Assembly: GCF_000308655.1 (NCBI RefSeq)
Contig: NZ_BAGC01000041.1
Coordinates: forward strand, 310,001-374,000
DNA length: 64,000 nucleotides
From: Nocardia niigatensis NBRC 100131
Lineage (GTDB): Bacteria > Actinomycetota > Actinomycetes > Mycobacteriales > Mycobacteriaceae
Direction: 5' to 3'
Every line of letters begins with the position of its first letter. Within the stretch, counting starts at the first letter, position 1. Made by a program: the position numbers and the translations under genes. Of this stretch, positions 1 through 12,480 are shown in pieces. The notes beneath the pieces are model-generated. The model did no database searches and was not told where the DNA came from. It saw only the letters and a program-made list of their open reading frames with translations.

Positions 1-1
1 C

Positions 2-3000
2 GTCTCCTGGCGGATCCTGCTGCCGGACCTGGCCACCGCGTGGGCGGGCGGCCCGCTCGCACCGGTCGGCACCTCCTTCCGGCGCTGGGCCCATGGCCAG
101 CTGGAACAGACCCCGGCCCGCGCGGGCGAGATCCCGCAGTGGCGCAGGATTCTCACCACGCCGGACCCGCGGCTGGGCACCCGGGCCCTGGATCCCGAGC
201 TCGACACCGTGGCCACCATGGGTCAGCTGCGCACCGTCGTGGACCCCGACACCGCCACGGCCGCACTGGAACTCATCCCGGCGCGGTTCCACTGCGGCCT
301 CGACGACGCCCTGCTGACCGCGCTGGCCCTGGCCTCCAGCCGCTGGCGACAGACCCACCAGACGCTGCTCACGGTGGAGGGCCACGGGCGTGAGGAAGCG
401 GTACTGCCGGGCGCCGACATCACGCGCACCATCGGCTGGTTCACCAGCGTGTTCCCGGTCGCGCTCGACCTCGGCGACCTGGATCTCGACGACGCCTTCC
501 GGGGCGGACCCGCGGCGGGCGCGGCGCTGAAGGCGGTGAAGGAGCAACTGCGGGCCATCCCCGACAAGGGTGTGGGCTTCGGCATGCTGCGCTACCTCGA
601 CGCCGCCACCGCGGCCGAGTTCGACGGGACGCCGACACCGCAGATCAGCTTCAACTATCTCGGCCGCACCGGGGCCGGTGTGGAGCACCCGGGCGGCGCC
701 GAAAGCCCTTGGGTGCCGGTCCGATTCGCCGCCACCCAGGACGACCGCGCACCGCTGGCGGCCGTCGTCGACATCAATGCCTTCCACACCGCCGCCGGCC
801 TGGAGGTGACGTGGGCCTATGCGTCGCGATTGCTCACGCCCGGGCAGGTGCGCGAATTCGCGCGGCTGTGGGGGCGCGCGGTCACCGCGCTGGTGATCCA
901 TGCCCGCCATGCCGGGTCCGGCGGGCACACGCCTTCGGACTTCCCGCTGGTCACGGTGGATCAGGCGCAGATCGACGGCTGGGAACGCGACTACCCGGAC
1001 CTGACCGAGATCTGGCCGCTGTCGCCCTTGCAGTACGGCCTGCTCTTCCATGCCCGCTATGACACCGACACCGCCGACGGCTACACAGTCCAGACCCAGC
1101 TGTCGCTGGCCGGGCAGGTCGACGCCGCCCGGCTGCGCACCGCCGCGTCCGCCCTGCTGGAACGGCACGAGGTGCTGCGGGTCGCCTACGTCGAGACCAC
1201 CGACGGCCCCCGGCAGCTGGTGCTCGGACGCGCCGAAATCCCTTGGCAGGAAGTCGATCTCACCACGATCGCGGAGCCCGCCGAACGGCAGCGGGAACTG
1301 GCCCGCCTGATCGCGGTGGACGCGGGCACCCGCTTCGACCTCGCCCGGCCGCCGCTGCTGCGCTTCAGCCTCATTCGCACCGAGCCCGAGGCGTACACGC
1401 TGCTGATGACCAATCACCATCTGGCCCTGGACGGTTGGTCCACACCGCTGGTGGTGCGCGAACTGCTGGCCGGCTACCTCGCCGCGGTGACCGGGCACGA
1501 GATTCCGCAGACCCCTGCCCACTCGTACCGCGAGTTCCTCGCCTGGCTCGACCGGCAGGATGCCGCCGCCTCGCTGGCCGCCTGGACCGAGGCGCTGGCC
1601 GGCGTCGACGCGCCGACCCGCGCGGTGCCCAGCCTCGCGGGCCTCACCTCGACCGAATCCGGCATGGTCTCGGTCGAATTCACCACCGCGCAGCTGGAGC
1701 GCCTCACCGGCACCGTGCGCACCGCCGGCGCCACCGTGAACACGGCGGTGCAGGCCGCGTGGGCGCTGCTGCTGGCCATGCTCACCGGCCGCACCGATGT
1801 GGTGTTCGGCGGCACCGTCTCCGGGCGGCCGCCGCAGCTGGCCGGGGTCGAGGAGATGGTGGGGCTGTTCATCAACACTCTGCCGGTGCGGGTGCGGCTG
1901 GATCCCGGTGAGCGCGTGGGCGAGCTGCTGGCGCGGGTGCAGGCCGAGCAGGCGCGGCTGCTGGACCACCAGCATGTCGGGCTGGCCGCCATCCACCAGG
2001 CGGTCGGGCTGCCCGAGCTGTTCGACACCCTCACCGTCTTCGAATCCTATCCGATCGACCGCGAAACCCTTTCGCGCGCACTCGATATCGCGGGCATGCG
2101 GATCCTCGACGTGTCCGGCACCGACGCCACCCCGTACCCGTTGAACCTCATGGTGATTCCGCAGCGCGCCGCCGACGGCAGCGAAAGCCTGCAGATCACA
2201 GTCAAATTCATGGCAGGCGAACTGCCGGAGGCGTCCGCGCGCCGGCTGCTCGACCGGTTCGTGCTGCTGCTCGACCAGATCGCCGGCCACCCCGAGCGCC
2301 GCACCGCGCAACTGCAGCACTGCGATCCGATCGAACGCACCCGGCTGCTGCCCGTCCGCGGCGGCACGCCCACGCCCCTGCGCACCCTGCCCGATATCCT
2401 GGCCGCGGGCGCGCGCGCCAATCCCGACGGTATCGCCGTCAGCTCGGGCGCACTCACCATGACCTACCGCGACCTCGACACCTGGTCCAACCGTCTCGCG
2501 CGAGTCCTGTTGCGGCGCGGGGTCGGCCGCGAGAGCTTCGTGGTGGTGGCACTGACCCGGTCGGTGGAATCGGTGATGGCGGTCTGGGCGCTGGCCAAGA
2601 CCGGGGCGGCCTTCCTGCCCCTGGACCCCAGCTATCCGGTCGAGCGCATCGAGCACATCCTCACCGACTCCCGCGCGCCCATCGGGGTGACGGTGTGCGA
2701 GGTCGGCGAGACCCTGCCCGGCACCATCGACTGGCTGTTGCTCGACGACCTCAACACCATCCGCCGCGTCATGACCGTCTCCGACGCGCACATCACCGAC
2801 GACGAACGCGGCGGGCCCATCAACCTGGCCCAGACCGCGTACCTCATCTACACCTCCGGTTCCACCGGCAAGCCCAAGGCCGTGCTGCTGAGCCATCGCG
2901 GACTCGCCAATCTGGTGGCCTCGCAACAGAGTCTGCTGGACCTCGACGAGACCTCCAGCACCCTGCAGGTCGCCTCCCCCAGCTTCGACGCCTCGGTGCA

Positions 3001-6000
3001 CGAACTGCTCATGGCGCACGGCGCGGGCGGACGACTGGTCATCTCGCCGCCGGATGTGTACGGCGGCAGCGCGCTCGAGGAACTGCTGCGCACCGAGGGG
3101 GTGACGCACGCGGTCATCACGCCGTCGGTCCTGGCCACCATGAACCCGGCCGGACTCGACGACCTCGGCTGCCTGTCGGTGGCAGGTGAGGCCGCCGGGC
3201 CCGAACTGGTGGCCGCCTGGGCGGCCGGGCGGCGCATGGTGAACCTGTACGGCCCCACCGAATTCAGCGTGTGGGCGACCGGGCCGGGCGAACTGCGGCC
3301 CGGGGAGCCCATCACCATCGGCTCGCCCATTCGCGGCGCGGCCGCCCTGGTACTCGACGGGTGGCTGCGGCCGGTACCCATCGGGGTGACCGGGGAGCTG
3401 TATCTGGCCGGGCCCGCGCTGGCCCGCGGCTACTTCAACCGGTTCGGGCTCACCGCGGCCCGTTTCGTCGCCAACCCGTACACCGCGGCCGGCGCGCGCA
3501 TGTACCGGACCGGTGACATGGTGCGCTGGGTGGAGGTCAAGACCTCAGACGGGACACAGCTGGAGCTGGAGTACCAGGGCCGCAGCGACTTCCAGGTCAA
3601 GATCCGCGGCCTGCGCATCGAACTCGGCGAGATCGACGCCGTCCTGTCCGCCGACGAACAGGTCGACTACGCCGCGACCATCGGCTGCCCGGGACCGGGC
3701 GGCCAGACGGTGCTGGTCTCCTACGTCGTCGCCGCGGCCGGACACGCCCTCGACACCGAACTGCTGCGCACCCGCATCGCCGCCGCACTGCCCGGCTACA
3801 TGGTGCCCAGCTACCTCATCGAACTCGACGACGTCCCGCTCACCCCGGTCGGCAAACTCGACCGGAACGCCCTGCCCGCACCGGATTTCGCCACCCTCGG
3901 CCAGCGCTACCTGGCCCCGCGCACCCCCGTCGAGACCGCCGTCGCCCAGGTCTTCGCCGACGTCCTCGACACCGAACGCGTCAGCATCGACCGCTCCTTC
4001 TTCGACCTCGGCGGCAACTCCCTCACCGCCACCCGGGTGGTGGCCCGGGTGAACGCCGCCCTCGGCGCCACCATCGCCCTGCGCGACCTCTTCGACGCCC
4101 CCACCGTCGCGCAACTCTCCTCGCGCATCGTGCCCGGCACCGAGATTCCCGGCCTGCCGACCCTGGTCCCGCGCATCCGCCCGGACCGGATTCCGTTGTC
4201 CCCCGCGCAACAACGCATGTGGGTCCTCAACCGACTGGACCCGACCTCCGCCGCCTACAACATCACCGCGGCCCTGCGCCTCCGCTCCGCCTCTCCGCGC
4301 TTCGGCGAGCTGGATGCAGACGCGCTGCGCCAGGCGGTCGCCGATGTGGTCGGACGGCACGAATCCCTGCGCACCCTCTATCCCGCCGACGCCGACGGCC
4401 CCCGCCAGGTGGTGCTCAACGCCGAGGCGGCCGCACCGCAGATCAGCTTCTCCGACACCGACGACGGCCCGGCCCTGCGCGCCGCCATCGCCGAAACCAC
4501 CGGGGCGGGTTTCGATCTCACCCGCGAGGCCCCGCTGCGGGTCCACGTGCTCCGGCTGACCGGCACCTCGCCGGCCGAGCACGTCGTAGTGCTCGTAGTG
4601 CACCACATCAGCGCGGACGGCGCCTCCATGGCGCCGCTCGCCACCGACCTGGTGACGGCCTACCTCGCGCGCAGCGCCGGCGCCGAGGCCGAGCGGCCGC
4701 CGCTGCCTGTGCAGTACGCGGACTACTCGATCTGGCAGCGCGAGCTGCTCGGCGACGAGAAGGACGCGGAATCGCGTGCCGCGCAGCAGATCCGGTACTG
4801 GCAGGAGCGGCTGGCGGCGACGCCGGACGTGCTGGAGCTGCCGACCGATCGGCCGCGGCCCGCGGTGCAGAGCCTGCACAGCGCGGACCTGGAGTTCCAG
4901 CTCGACGCCGGATTGCACAGCGCGCTCACCGAATTGGCGGCGGCGACCGACACCAGCCTGTTCATGGTGCTGCACGCCGCGCTCGCCGTGCTGCTGTCGC
5001 GACTGTCGGGCACAAACGACATTCTGATCGGGACCGCCGTGGCCGGGCGCGGTGAGGCGGCGCTCGACGACCTGGTGGGCATGTTCGTCAATACCCTCGC
5101 CCTGCGCACACCCGTCGATCCGGCCAAGGGGTTCAAGGAGTTCCTCACCCAGGTGCGCGCGACGGACCTGGATGCCTTCGCGCACGCCGAGGTGCCGTTC
5201 GAGCGGGTGGTGCAGATCCTGGACCCGCCGCGGTCGACCGCGCAGCACCCGCTGTTCCAGGTGTCGCTGTCCCTGCAGAACTTCCAGCCACCGACGGTCG
5301 AATTCCCCGGCCTGCGGGTGGCGGTCGAACCCATCGAACGGGACGCCTCACAGTTCGACCTGACCTTCGACCTGCGGGCGCCGTTGCCCGGCGCCGAGAC
5401 GGCCGGGCTCGAGGGCACGCTCACCTTCGCCACCGACCTGTTCGACGAGTCGACCGCCGCGCGACTGGTGGCCCGGTGGCAGCGGATCCTCACCGCCGTC
5501 ACCGCCGATCCCGGGATCCGGCTGTCGGATATCGACCTGCTCGACGCGGCCGAACGCGCCGCGCTCGTGCCGCTGCGCGGACCGGGCCACGACCGGATCA
5601 CCACGCTCGCCCAGGTTTTCCGGGCCGCCGCCACCGCCCACCGCCTGTGCCCGGCCGTCATCGCCGACGGGCGCGCCGTGTCCTACCGTGAACTCGACAC
5701 CGCATCCCAGCGGCTGGCCATGCAGCTCTCGGCCGCTGGGGCCGGATCGGAAACCATTGTGGCGCTGGCACTCTCGCGGGGCGCCGAGCTGATCACCGCC
5801 ATCTGGGCCTGCGCCAAGGCCGGCGCGGCGTTCCTGCCCATCGATCCGCGGCACCCGCTGGACCGCATCGACCACATGCTGACCGACTCGGGCGCGGTGC
5901 TCGGGCTCACCACCAGCGCGCACCGGGCACTGCTGCCCGACACCGTCGGGTGGCTGGTGCTCGACGATCCCGCCGCCTCCAGCGTGCAGATCAGGCTGGG

Positions 6001-9000
6001 GCAGGGCCGGATTCGCGCCATGACCACCTACCCGGATCAGCCCGCGTGGCTCATCTACACCTCCGGATCGACCGGTACGCCCAAGGGCGTGTCCGTCTCG
6101 CATCGCGGTATCGCCGACCTCGTGCGCGCCCAGCGGGAGCTGCTCGGGCTGGGTGAGCACTGCCGGGTACTGCAGGTCGCCTCACCGAGTTTCGACGCTT
6201 CCGCCTTCGAAGCGCTCATGGCGTTCGGATCCGGCGGCACCGCCGTGGTCGCCCCGCCCGACGTCTTCGGCGGCGAGGCGCTGTCGAATCTCATCGCGGC
6301 GCAGGGCGTCACGCACCTGGTCATCACGCCGTCGGCGCTGGCCACCCTCGACCCGGAGCAGGTGTCCAGCGTGCGCGTGCTGGCCGTGGCGGGTGAGGCC
6401 ATCGGCCCGGATCTGGTGGCCCGGTGGGCGACCGGGCGGACGCTGATCAATCTCTACGGGCCGACCGAATTCACCATCTGGGCAACGGCTTCCGAACCTC
6501 TGGTCGCCGGGCAGCCGGTCACCATCGGCACCCCGATCCGCGGTGCGGCCACCCTCGTCCTCGACGACCGCCTGCGCCCGGTGCCCATGGGCGTCGCCGG
6601 GGAGCTGTACCTGGCCGGACCGGCCCTGGCGCGCGGCTACCACGCGCGGCCGGGTCTCACCGCGTCCCGCTTCGTCGCCGACCCCCACGGGCGGCCCGGC
6701 GAACGGCTCTACCGCACCGGCGATCTGGTGCGCTGGACCGGGTACCTCGACGAACCGCGCCTGGAATACCTGGGCCGCACCGATTTCCAGGTCAAGGTGC
6801 GCGGCCAGCGCATCGAACTCGGTGAGATCGACGCCGCGCTGTCCGCGGCCGACGGCGTCGAATTCGCCGTCACCCTGGGCGTTCCCGGGCCCGGCGGGGC
6901 GACCGCGCTCGCGGCCTATCTGCTGCCGGAACCGAGCCGCGAGGTCGACCTCGCCGCCGTGCGCGCGCACGCCGCCGACCAGCTGCCCGGCTACATGGTG
7001 CCGACCGCGTTCGTGGTGCTCGACGCCATCCCGCTCAACGCCGTCGGCAAACTCGACCGCAAGGCGCTGCCCGCGCCGGTGTTCGAGGTCGAGACCGAAT
7101 ACCGCGCACCCAGCACCGAGCTGGAAACCGTGCTCGCCGAACTCGTCGCCGAACTGCTCGGCCGCGACCGGGTCGGCGTGCACGACTCGTTCTTCGCCCT
7201 CGGCGGCGACAGCATCCTCGCCATCCAACTGGTCTCCCGCGCCAAGCTGCGCGGCATCGAACTCACGCCACTGCAGATCTTCGAGCACCGCACCGTCGCC
7301 GCGCTGGCCGCCCTGGCCGCGGCCGCCGGCGAGACCGTCGTCCTCGAGGAACTGCCCGGCGGCGGGGTCGGCGAGCTGCCGCTCACCCCGATCGTGCGCT
7401 GGATGCTCGAACGCGGCGGCGACCACCGCAGATTCGCGCAGACCGCGGTGCTGGAACTGCCGCAGGGCATCGAACGGGCACAACTCGTCGCCACCGTCAC
7501 CGCCGTCGTGAACCACCACGACGCGCTGCGCGCCCAGCTCGCACAGGAAGACGGCGAGTGGCGGATGAGCATCCGCGAACCCGGCGCGGTCGACGTCGAC
7601 GCGCTCCTGCACCGCATCGAATTCGACACCGGCGACGCCGTCGACCTGCGCGAGTACGCCGTCACCGAACTTGATTCCGCACTCGGCCGCCTCGACCCCG
7701 CCACCGGGACCGTGCTGCAGCTCGTGTGGCTGGACCCCGCACCGGGCAGCCCGGCCGACCGCCGCGGCCGCCTCATCCTGGTGGCCCACCACCTCGTCAT
7801 CGACGGCGTGTCCTGGCGCATCCTCATCCCCGACCTCATCGCGGCCTGGGCGCAGATCAGCGGCGACGCCACACCGATCCTGCCGGAGACCGGCACCTCC
7901 CTGCGCCGCTGGGCGCACGCGCTCGAGGAGGCCGCGCACAGCGAAACCCGCACGGCCGAGCTCGAGTACTGGCGCGAGATCGCCGCCACCCCGGACCCGA
8001 TGATCGGGCCCCGCGAACTCGACCCGGCCGTCGACCGCGTCACGGCCGTCCGCACCGTCGACGTCGAACTCGAGGCGGATGTCACCACCGCCCTGCTCAC
8101 CACCCTGCCCGCGCTCTTCGACGGCACCGTCGAGGACACCCTGCTGGCCGCGCTCACCCTGGCCGTCATGCGCTGGCGGATGGAACCCGGCGAGGCCGTG
8201 CTGATCCGGCTCGAAGGGCACGGGCGACAGCAGGAGATCGTGCCCGGCGCCGACCTCTCCCGCACCCTCGGCTGGTTCACCACCGTCTACCCGGTGCGAC
8301 TCGCCCTGTCCGACATCCCGATTCGCGACGCCCTCGCCGGCGGCCCGGCCATGGGCACCGCCATCCGGGCGATCAAACACCAGCTGATGGCCGTGCCCGA
8401 CAAGGGCATCGGCTACGGCATGCTGCGCTACCTCAACCCCGACACCGCCGCGGACCTGCCCGCCCGGGTCCCCGGGCGGATCGGCTTCAATTACCTCGGC
8501 CGCTACGCCACCGCCGACATTCCGGCCGGGCTCGAAGATCTCGGCTGGCTGCCCACCGACGAATTCGGCGACCTGCACGCCACCGAACACGCCGACGTGC
8601 CCGTCACCGCCGAGATCGAGATCAATGCCGTCGTGGCCGGGGACCGCCTGCAGGCGAGCTTCACCTTCCCCGAAACCCTGCTGCCCCGCCACGAGATCAC
8701 CATGCTGGCCCACCTGTGGACCGACACGCTCGCCGCGGCCGCCTATTTCGCCACCTCACCGGCCGCCGCACCCGCCGCCGAAGCCGAACGCCGATACCTG
8801 CGCGAACAGCAGGCCGCCGCCGAACTCGCCGCTGCCCGCGCGGATTCCCCGCCCGGCCTCGGACTGGACGTGGTGCTGCCGATCCGCCCCGGCGGCGACG
8901 AGCCCGCGCTGTTCTGCATCCATCCGTCCTCCGGCATCGCCTGGACCTACCTCGGCCTCGCCGACACCCTCGCGCCCGGCCGGCCCATCTACGGCCTGCA

Positions 9001-9637
9001 GGCCCCCGATCTGTCCGGCGAACCGCACGCCCGCAGCATCGCCGACTTCGCCGCGCGCTACATGGCCGAAATTCGCCGACTGCAACCGCGCGGCCCCTAT
9101 CATCTGCTCGGGTGGTCCTTCGGCGGCCTGATCGCGCACGCCGTCGCCGCCCAGCTCGAGGAAACCGGAGACGAGGTCGCCACCTTGGCCCTGCTCGACG
9201 CGGACAGCACCGATATCGACGGTGACAGCATCGACACGCTCACCGCCGGGTCCTTCGTCGCGGCCTTCGGTTCGGTCTTCGGCATCACCGACGTCCCCGC
9301 CGACACCAGCGCCGAGCAGGCCGCCGCCCTCATCCGCGACCGCATGGGCGGCGTCGAACTGGTCGACGCGCGGACGCTCGAACGCATGGCCGCCTCCTAC
9401 AACGCCTCCGCCCGCACCCGCACCGGCTACCAGCGGCCCGTATTCCACGGCGACGCACTGTATTTCAGCGCCACTGTGCACACCTCCGAGATCTTCGGAC
9501 CCGACGGCTGGCGGCCCTGGATCACCGGCGTCATCACCAACCACGACATCGACGTCAGCCATGACGAACTCACCGCACCGCACGCGCTCGCGGCCATCGC
9601 GCGCATTCTCGACGCACATCTGGGAGGGACGCCGTGA
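2..9637 (+). CDS. Non-ribosomal peptide synthetase, 3' part (E-C-A-PCP-C-A-PCP-E-TE), 5' end outside window
   Basis: The frame is already open at base 2, so the start lies upstream; 3211 residues are visible. Domain order from core motifs: end of an epimerization domain (2-950; [15 protein letters not shown]), condensation C1 (1000-2320; HHLALDG near 1415), adenylation A1 (2385-3890; TSGSTGKPK near 2850, [15 protein letters not shown]), carrier PCP1 (LGGNS near 4010), C2 (4190-5560; HHISADG near 4600), A2 (5600-7090; TSGSTGTPK near 6060), PCP2 (LGGDS near 7200), epimerization E2 (7380-8750; HHLVIDG near 7790, LGWFTTVYP) and thioesterase (8880-9634; GWSFGG near 9110). An aspartate in the carrier before E2 is usual for PCP-E pairs. 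Inferred product end: D-residue, L-residue, D-residue, released by the TE. Hand-aligned specificity codes are DAHVSALVWK (A1) and DAFVAALIWK (A2); I cannot assign amino acids. The stop overlaps the exporter ATPase start. All visible catalytic motifs look intact. Confidence 0.96.
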   Translation, partial: VSWRILLPDLATAWAGGPLAPVGTSFRRWAHGQLEQTPARAGEIPQWRRILTTPDPRLGTRALDPELDTVATMGQLRTVVDPDTATAALELIPARFHCGLDDALLTALALASSRWRQTHQTLLTVEGHGREEAVLPGADITRTIGWFTSVFPVALDLGDLDLDDAFRGGPAAGAALKAVKEQLRAIPDKGVGFGMLRYLDAATAAEFDGTPTPQISFNYLGRTGAGVEHPGGAESPWVPVRFAATQDDRAPLAAVVDINAFHTAAGLEVTWAYASRLLTPGQVREFARLWGRAVTALVIHARHAGSGGHTPSDFPLVTVDQAQIDGWERDYPDLTEIWPLSPLQYGLLFHARYDTDTADGYTVQTQLSLAGQVDAARLRTAASALLERHEVLRVAYVETTDGPRQLVLGRAEIPWQEVDLTTIAEPAERQRELARLIAVDAGTRFDLARPPLLRFSLIRTEPEAYTLLMTNHHLALDGWSTPLVVRELLAGYLAAVTGHEIPQTPAHSYREFLAWLDRQDAAASLAAWTEALAGVDAPTRAVPSLAGLTSTESGMVSVEFTTAQLERLTGTVRTAGATVNTAVQAAWALLLAMLTGRTDVVFGGTVSGRPPQLAGVEEMVGLFINTLPVRVRLDPGERVGELLARVQAEQARLLDHQHVGLAAIHQAVGLPELFDTLTVFESYPIDRETLSRALDIAGMRILDVSGTDATPYPLNLMVIPQRAADGSESLQITVKFMAGELPEASARRLLDRFVLLLDQIAGHPERRTAQLQHCDPIERTRLLPVRGGTPTPLRTLPDILAAGARANPDGIAVSSGALTMTYRDLDTWSNRLARVLLRRGVGRESFVVVALTRSVESVMAVWALAKTGAAFLPLDPSYPVERIEHILTDSRAPIGVTVCEVGETLPGTIDWLLLDDLNTIRRVMTVSDAHITDDERGGPINLAQTAYLIYTSGSTGKPKAVLLSHRGLANLVASQQSLLDLDETSSTLQVASPSFDASVHELLMAHGAGGRLVISPPDVYGGSALEELLRTEGVTHAVITPSVLATMNPAGLDDLGCLSVAGEAAGPELVAAWAAGRRMVNLYGPTEFSVWATGPGELRPGEPITIGSPIRGAAALVLDGWLRPVPIGVTGELYLAGPALARGYFNRFGLTAARFVANPYTAAGARMYRTGDMVRWVEVKTSDGTQLELEYQGRSDFQVKIRGLRIELGEIDAVLSADEQVDYAATIGCPGPGGQTVLVSYVVAAAGHALDTELLRTRIAAALPGYMVPSYLIELDDVPLTPVGKLDRNALPAPDFATLGQRYLAPRTPVETAVAQVFADVLDTERVSIDRSFFDLGGNSLTATRVVARVNAALGATIALRDLFDAPTVAQLSSRIVPGTEIPGLPTLVPRIRPDRIPLSPAQQRMWVLNRLDPTSAAYNITAALRLRSASPRFGELDADALRQAVADVVGRHESLRTLYPADADGPRQVVLNAEAAAPQISFSDTDDGPALRAAIAETTGAGFDLTREAPLRVHVLRLTGTSPAEHVVVLVVHHISADGASMAPLATDLVTAYLARSAGAEAERPPLPVQYADYSIWQRELLGDEKDAESRAAQQIRYWQERLAATPDVLELPTDRPRPAVQSLHSADLEFQLDAGLHSALTELAAATDTSLFMVLHAALAVLLSRLSGTNDILIGTAVAGRGEAALDDLVGMFVNTLALRTPVDPAKGFKEFLTQVRATDLDAFAHAEVPFERVVQILDPPRSTAQHPLFQVSLSLQNFQPPTVEFPGLRVAVEPIERDASQFDLTFDLRAPLPGAETAGLEGTLTFATDLFDESTAARLVARWQRILTAVTADPGIRLSDIDLLDAAERAALVPLRGPGHDRITTLAQVFRAAATAHRLCPAVIADGRAVSYRELDTASQRLAMQLSAAGAGSETIVALALSRGAELITAIWACAKAGAAFLPIDPRHPLDRIDHMLTDSGAVLGLTTSAHRALLPDTVGWLVLDDPAASSVQIRLGQGRIRAMTTYPDQPAWLIYTSGSTGTPKGVSVSHRGIADLVRAQRELLGLGEHCRVLQVASPSFDASAFEALMAFGSGGTAVVAPPDVFGGEALSNLIAAQGVTHLVITPSALATLDPEQVSSVRVLAVAGEAIGPDLVARWATGRTLINLYGPTEFTIWATASEPLVAGQPVTIGTPIRGAATLVLDDRLRPVPMGVAGELYLAGPALARGYHARPGLTASRFVADPHGRPGERLYRTGDLVRWTGYLDEPRLEYLGRTDFQVKVRGQRIELGEIDAALSAADGVEFAVTLGVPGPGGATALAAYLLPEPSREVDLAAVRAHAADQLPGYMVPTAFVVLDAIPLNAVGKLDRKALPAPVFEVETEYRAPSTELETVLAELVAELLGRDRVGVHDSFFALGGDSILAIQLVSRAKLRGIELTPLQIFEHRTVAALAALAAAAGETVVLEELPGGGVGELPLTPIVRWMLERGGDHRRFAQTAVLELPQGIERAQLVATVTAVVNHHDALRAQLAQEDGEWRMSIREPGAVDVDALLHRIEFDTGDAVDLREYAVTELDSALGRLDPATGTVLQLVWLDPAPGSPADRRGRLILVAHHLVIDGVSWRILIPDLIAAWAQISGDATPILPETGTSLRRWAHALEEAAHSETRTAELEYWREIAATPDPMIGPRELDPAVDRVTAVRTVDVELEADVTTALLTTLPALFDGTVEDTLLAALTLAVMRWRMEPGEAVLIRLEGHGRQQEIVPGADLSRTLGWFTTVYPVRLALSDIPIRDALAGGPAMGTAIRAIKHQLMAVPDKGIGYGMLRYLNPDTAADLPARVPGRIGFNYLGRYATADIPAGLEDLGWLPTDEFGDLHATEHADVPVTAEIEINAVVAGDRLQASFTFPETLLPRHEITMLAHLWTDTLAAAAYFATSPAAAPAAEAERRYLREQQAAAELAAARADSPPGLGLDVVLPIRPGGDEPALFCIHPSSGIAWTYLGLADTLAPGRPIYGLQAPDLSGEPHARSIADFAARYMAEIRRLQPRGPYHLLGWSFGGLIAHAVAAQLEETGDEVATLALLDADSTDIDGDSIDTLTAGSFVAAFGSVFGITDVPADTSAEQAAALIRDRMGGVELVDARTLERMAASYNASARTRTGYQRPVFHGDALYFSATVHTSEIFGPDGWRPWITGVITNHDIDVSHDELTAPHALAAIARILDAHLGGTP

Positions 9638-10743
9638 ACACCGACAATGGCAAACCCGATACAACAACCGTGGAAACCAGGACGGTCGCACCCCCGAGCA
9701 ACGCGGACACCGGCCTCGACGGTGTCGTCGTCGAGAACGTCGAGAAATCCTTCGGCGCCGTCCAGGCGCTGCGCGGCGTCACCTTCAAGGCCGCGCCCGG
9801 GGAGGTCCTCGGCATCCTCGGACCCAACGGCGCGGGCAAGACCACCATGGTCAATGTCCTGTCCACCCTCATCGCCCCCGACTCCGGGCGCGCGCTGGTC
9901 GCCGGGCACGATGTCGTCGCCGACGCCGCCGATGTCCGCCGCTCCATCATGCTGACCGGGCAGTTCGCCGCCCTCGACGACGCCCTGTCCGGGTACGAGA
10001 ACCTCGTCATGTTCGGCCGCCTGATGGGCCTGCGCAAACGCGCTGCCCGCGCCCGCGCCGACGAACTCGTCCAGGAATTCGATCTGGTCGAGGCGGCCGG
10101 ACGCCGTGTCGGCACCTACTCGGGCGGCATGCGGCGGCGCATCGACATCGCCTGCGGACTCGTGGTCCGGCCCGAGGTGGTGTTCCTCGACGAACCCACC
10201 ACCGGCCTCGATCCGCGCAGCCGCCAGGGCGTCTGGGACCTGGTCGGCGGCTTCCGCAAACACGGCATCACCACCCTGCTCACCACGCAGTACCTCGAAG
10301 AAGCCGACGCGCTCTGCGACCGCATCATCGTCATCGACCACGGCCTCGTCATCGCCCACGGCACCGCCGACGAACTCAAGGCGCGCACCGGTGGCAGCTA
10401 CTGCGAGATCGTGCCGCTGCGCATCGAGGACCTGCCCGCCATCGCGGGCGCCCTCGGCGACCTGCTGCCCGCCGCCAATCGCGAAGCCCTGACCGAGGAT
10501 TCGGACCGGATCGCCATCCCCGCGCCCGAGGGCGCCAAGACCCTCGCCGAAGCGCTGCGCCGGCTCGACACCGCCGGAATGGAACTCGTTGACATCGCGC
10601 TGCGGCGGCCCTCCCTCGACGACGTCTTCCTCGAACTCACCGGGCACATCGCCAAAGCCGAAGAGGAAGAGGAAGATTCGCCCTCCGTCCGATTCCGGAC
10701 GACGGAGGGACGCCACCGCGCCGAGGACCGGAGCCGGGCATGA
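9634..10743 (+). CDS. DrrA-like ABC transporter ATP-binding protein
   Basis: Cytoplasmic ATPase of an ABC-2 type exporter. It should energise export of the peptide made by the preceding synthetase. Visible motifs: Walker [13 protein letters not shown] signature [10 protein letters not shown], Walker [13 protein letters not shown], then the H-loop region TTQYLEEAD, followed by the C-terminal extension seen in DrrA-type proteins (roughly residues 235-340). At 369 aa it is slightly longer than most DrrA proteins because of an N-terminal tail of about 30 polar residues and an acidic EEEEE stretch near the C-terminus. The GTG start at 9634 lies inside the synthetase stop (GTGA), so translation is coupled. 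The next gene starts within this gene's stop (ATGA). The family and role as an exporter ATPase are secure; the cargo is inferred only from the operon. Confidence 0.93.
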   Translation: MNTDNGKPDTTTVETRTVAPPSNADTGLDGVVVENVEKSFGAVQALRGVTFKAAPGEVLGILGPNGAGKTTMVNVLSTLIAPDSGRALVAGHDVVADAADVRRSIMLTGQFAALDDALSGYENLVMFGRLMGLRKRAARARADELVQEFDLVEAAGRRVGTYSGGMRRRIDIACGLVVRPEVVFLDEPTTGLDPRSRQGVWDLVGGFRKHGITTLLTTQYLEEADALCDRIIVIDHGLVIAHGTADELKARTGGSYCEIVPLRIEDLPAIAGALGDLLPAANREALTEDSDRIAIPAPEGAKTLAEALRRLDTAGMELVDIALRRPSLDDVFLELTGHIAKAEEEEEDSPSVRFRTTEGRHRAEDRSRA

Positions 10744-11573
10744 CCGCCGTCGACGCCGCACCCACCGGGTGGCTCACCAACGTCCGCGCCACCCCCGCCA
10801 CCCTCGCCCAATGGTGGGTGCTCACCGTGCGGCTCATCGTGCCCTCGGTCAAGACCGGCGAGATCATCACCGCCGTCCTCGCACCCGTCACCTTCACCGC
10901 CAGCTTCTACATCCCGCTCAACCGCGTGATGTCCTTTGCCGGACTGGGATTCAGCAGCTACGCGCAATTCATGGCCCCCATCGTCATCCTGCAGGCGTGC
11001 GCCTTCACCGCCGTCTCCGCCGCCTTCCGCGCCGCCACCGACGCCGTCTCCGGACTCGATCGGCGCTTCGACGCCATGCCCATGCACCCGCTCGTCCCCG
11101 CTGCGGCGCGCATGTCCTCCAACGTCTTCCGGCTGCTCATCGGGCTCGTCTCGGCCGTGATCAGCACCCACGTGATCGGGTTCCGCTTCGTCGGCGGCAC
11201 CGCGGACACCCTCGGGTTCCTGGCCCTCGGGCTGGTCATCGGCATCTCCTTCTGCCTCGGCGCGGACGCCATCGGCACCGCCACCCGCAGCCCCGAAGCC
11301 ACCAGCCAGATGCTGGTACTGCCACCCCTCATCCTCGGCATGCTCTCCACCGGCCTCGCCCCCGCTCACCAATTCCCGCGCTGGGTCCAGCCTTTCGTGC
11401 GCAACCAGCCCATCTCCCAATACGCGGAGGGGCTGCGCGCCCTCGGCGGCGACACCCTCGGCAAGGCCAGTCCGGTGACCTGGTCGCTCATGATGCCGAC
11501 GGTGCTGTGGCTCGTGGGCAGCACCTCGGTGTCCTGCTACTTCCTCGCCCGGCAGAACCTGAAGAGGTCATGA
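10740..11573 (+). CDS. DrrB-like ABC-2 type exporter permease
   Basis: Integral membrane subunit of the exporter, 277 aa. The sequence shows about six hydrophobic segments separated by short loops, and the ABC-2 pattern near the C-terminus where a QPISQYAEGLRAL stretch precedes the last segment. It resembles DrrB/ABC2_membrane proteins of daunorubicin-type efflux systems in length and layout. The ATG overlaps the upstream ATPase stop by four bases, and the third exporter gene begins one base after this stop, so all three are almost certainly one transcript with the synthetase. It probably pairs with the following permease as a heterodimeric channel. Substrate is inferred from context only. 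Confidence 0.9.
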   Translation: MTAVDAAPTGWLTNVRATPATLAQWWVLTVRLIVPSVKTGEIITAVLAPVTFTASFYIPLNRVMSFAGLGFSSYAQFMAPIVILQACAFTAVSAAFRAATDAVSGLDRRFDAMPMHPLVPAAARMSSNVFRLLIGLVSAVISTHVIGFRFVGGTADTLGFLALGLVIGISFCLGADAIGTATRSPEATSQMLVLPPLILGMLSTGLAPAHQFPRWVQPFVRNQPISQYAEGLRALGGDTLGKASPVTWSLMMPTVLWLVGSTSVSCYFLARQNLKRS

Positions 11574-11574
11574 C

Positions 11575-12396
11575 ATGGCCACCCTCGAACACCCCGACAC
11601 CGCCGACACTCTCGTCTTCGGTGAAGCTTCGGCCCCGGCTCTGCTGCGGCACACCTGGATTCAGACCCAGCGGCTGCTGCTGCGCTGGGTCCGCGACCCC
11701 ATCACGCTGCTCGAGACCCTGGTCGTGCCGTGCCTGCTGCTGCTCATGCTCAATATCGTGGTCGGCTCGCAGATCGAGAAGTTCTCCGGGCACAGCGCGC
11801 TGTACGGATCCACGCCCATGGTGACCCTCGTGGGCGCGCTGTCGGGAACCGTGGCCAGCGGCGTCATGCTCGGGCGGGAACGCGAGGCCGGCATCCTGTC
11901 CCGCTTCTGGGTGCTGCCGGTGCACCGGGCCTCCGGGCTCGCCGCCCGCATCATCGCCGAGGGCTGCCGCATCTTCGCGGGGACCGTCGTCATCATCCTG
12001 TTCGGTATGGCGCTCGGCTTCCGTTTCCGCCAGGGACCGCTGCAGACGTTCGCCTACCTGTGGATTCCCGTGCTGTTCGGGCTGGCGTTCGCGACCATGG
12101 TCACCGCCATCGCCGTGTTCACCGCCAAGTCCACGCTCGTCGAGGCCGTCGCGCTGCTGTCCTCGCTGCTCATGTTCTTCAGCACCGGATTCGTGCCCCT
12201 CGGGGCCTACCCGAGGTGGATTCAACCGGTGGTGCGGAATCAACCCATGTCGGTGGCCGTCGACACCATGCGCGCGCTGTCGGAGGGCGGACCGGTGGCG
12301 CGCCCGCTCGTCCAGACCCTGGCCTGGACCCTCAGCCTGATCATCGTGTTCGCGATCCCCGCAGCCTACGGCTACCGCCGGGCCAGCCGACGCTGA
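11575..12396 (+). CDS. DrrC-like ABC-2 type exporter permease
   Basis: Second membrane subunit of the exporter, 273 aa. A polar N-terminus of about 30 residues is followed by six predicted membrane segments. A loop with REREAGILSRFWVLPVHR resembles the conserved cytoplasmic loop of ABC-2 permeases, and NQPMSVAVDTMRAL resembles the corresponding stretch in the upstream permease, so the two are diverged paralogues. The start lies one base after the preceding stop. This is the last gene of the synthetase/exporter run: the next gene begins 84 bases later and belongs to an unrelated family. An efflux role for the peptide, which may also confer self-protection, is an inference from the operon. Confidence 0.9.
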   Translation: MATLEHPDTADTLVFGEASAPALLRHTWIQTQRLLLRWVRDPITLLETLVVPCLLLLMLNIVVGSQIEKFSGHSALYGSTPMVTLVGALSGTVASGVMLGREREAGILSRFWVLPVHRASGLAARIIAEGCRIFAGTVVIILFGMALGFRFRQGPLQTFAYLWIPVLFGLAFATMVTAIAVFTAKSTLVEAVALLSSLLMFFSTGFVPLGAYPRWIQPVVRNQPMSVAVDTMRALSEGGPVARPLVQTLAWTLSLIIVFAIPAAYGYRRASRR

Positions 12397-12480
12397 GATC
12401 AATACCCCTTATCGCGAATGTCGGCGCGCGGACGGGTGCACCTCCCGCCACCGCGTGCCGGGCGGATTAAGCTGTCCGCC

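Noticed and set aside
6182..8713. Very long minus-strand open frame (843 codons) inside the NRPS gene, and similar ones at 3545-5248
   Set aside because: It is antisense to a gene with clear domain motifs; its sequence is Gly/Asp/Arg/Val-rich without recognisable motifs, the usual by-product of GC-rich codon usage.
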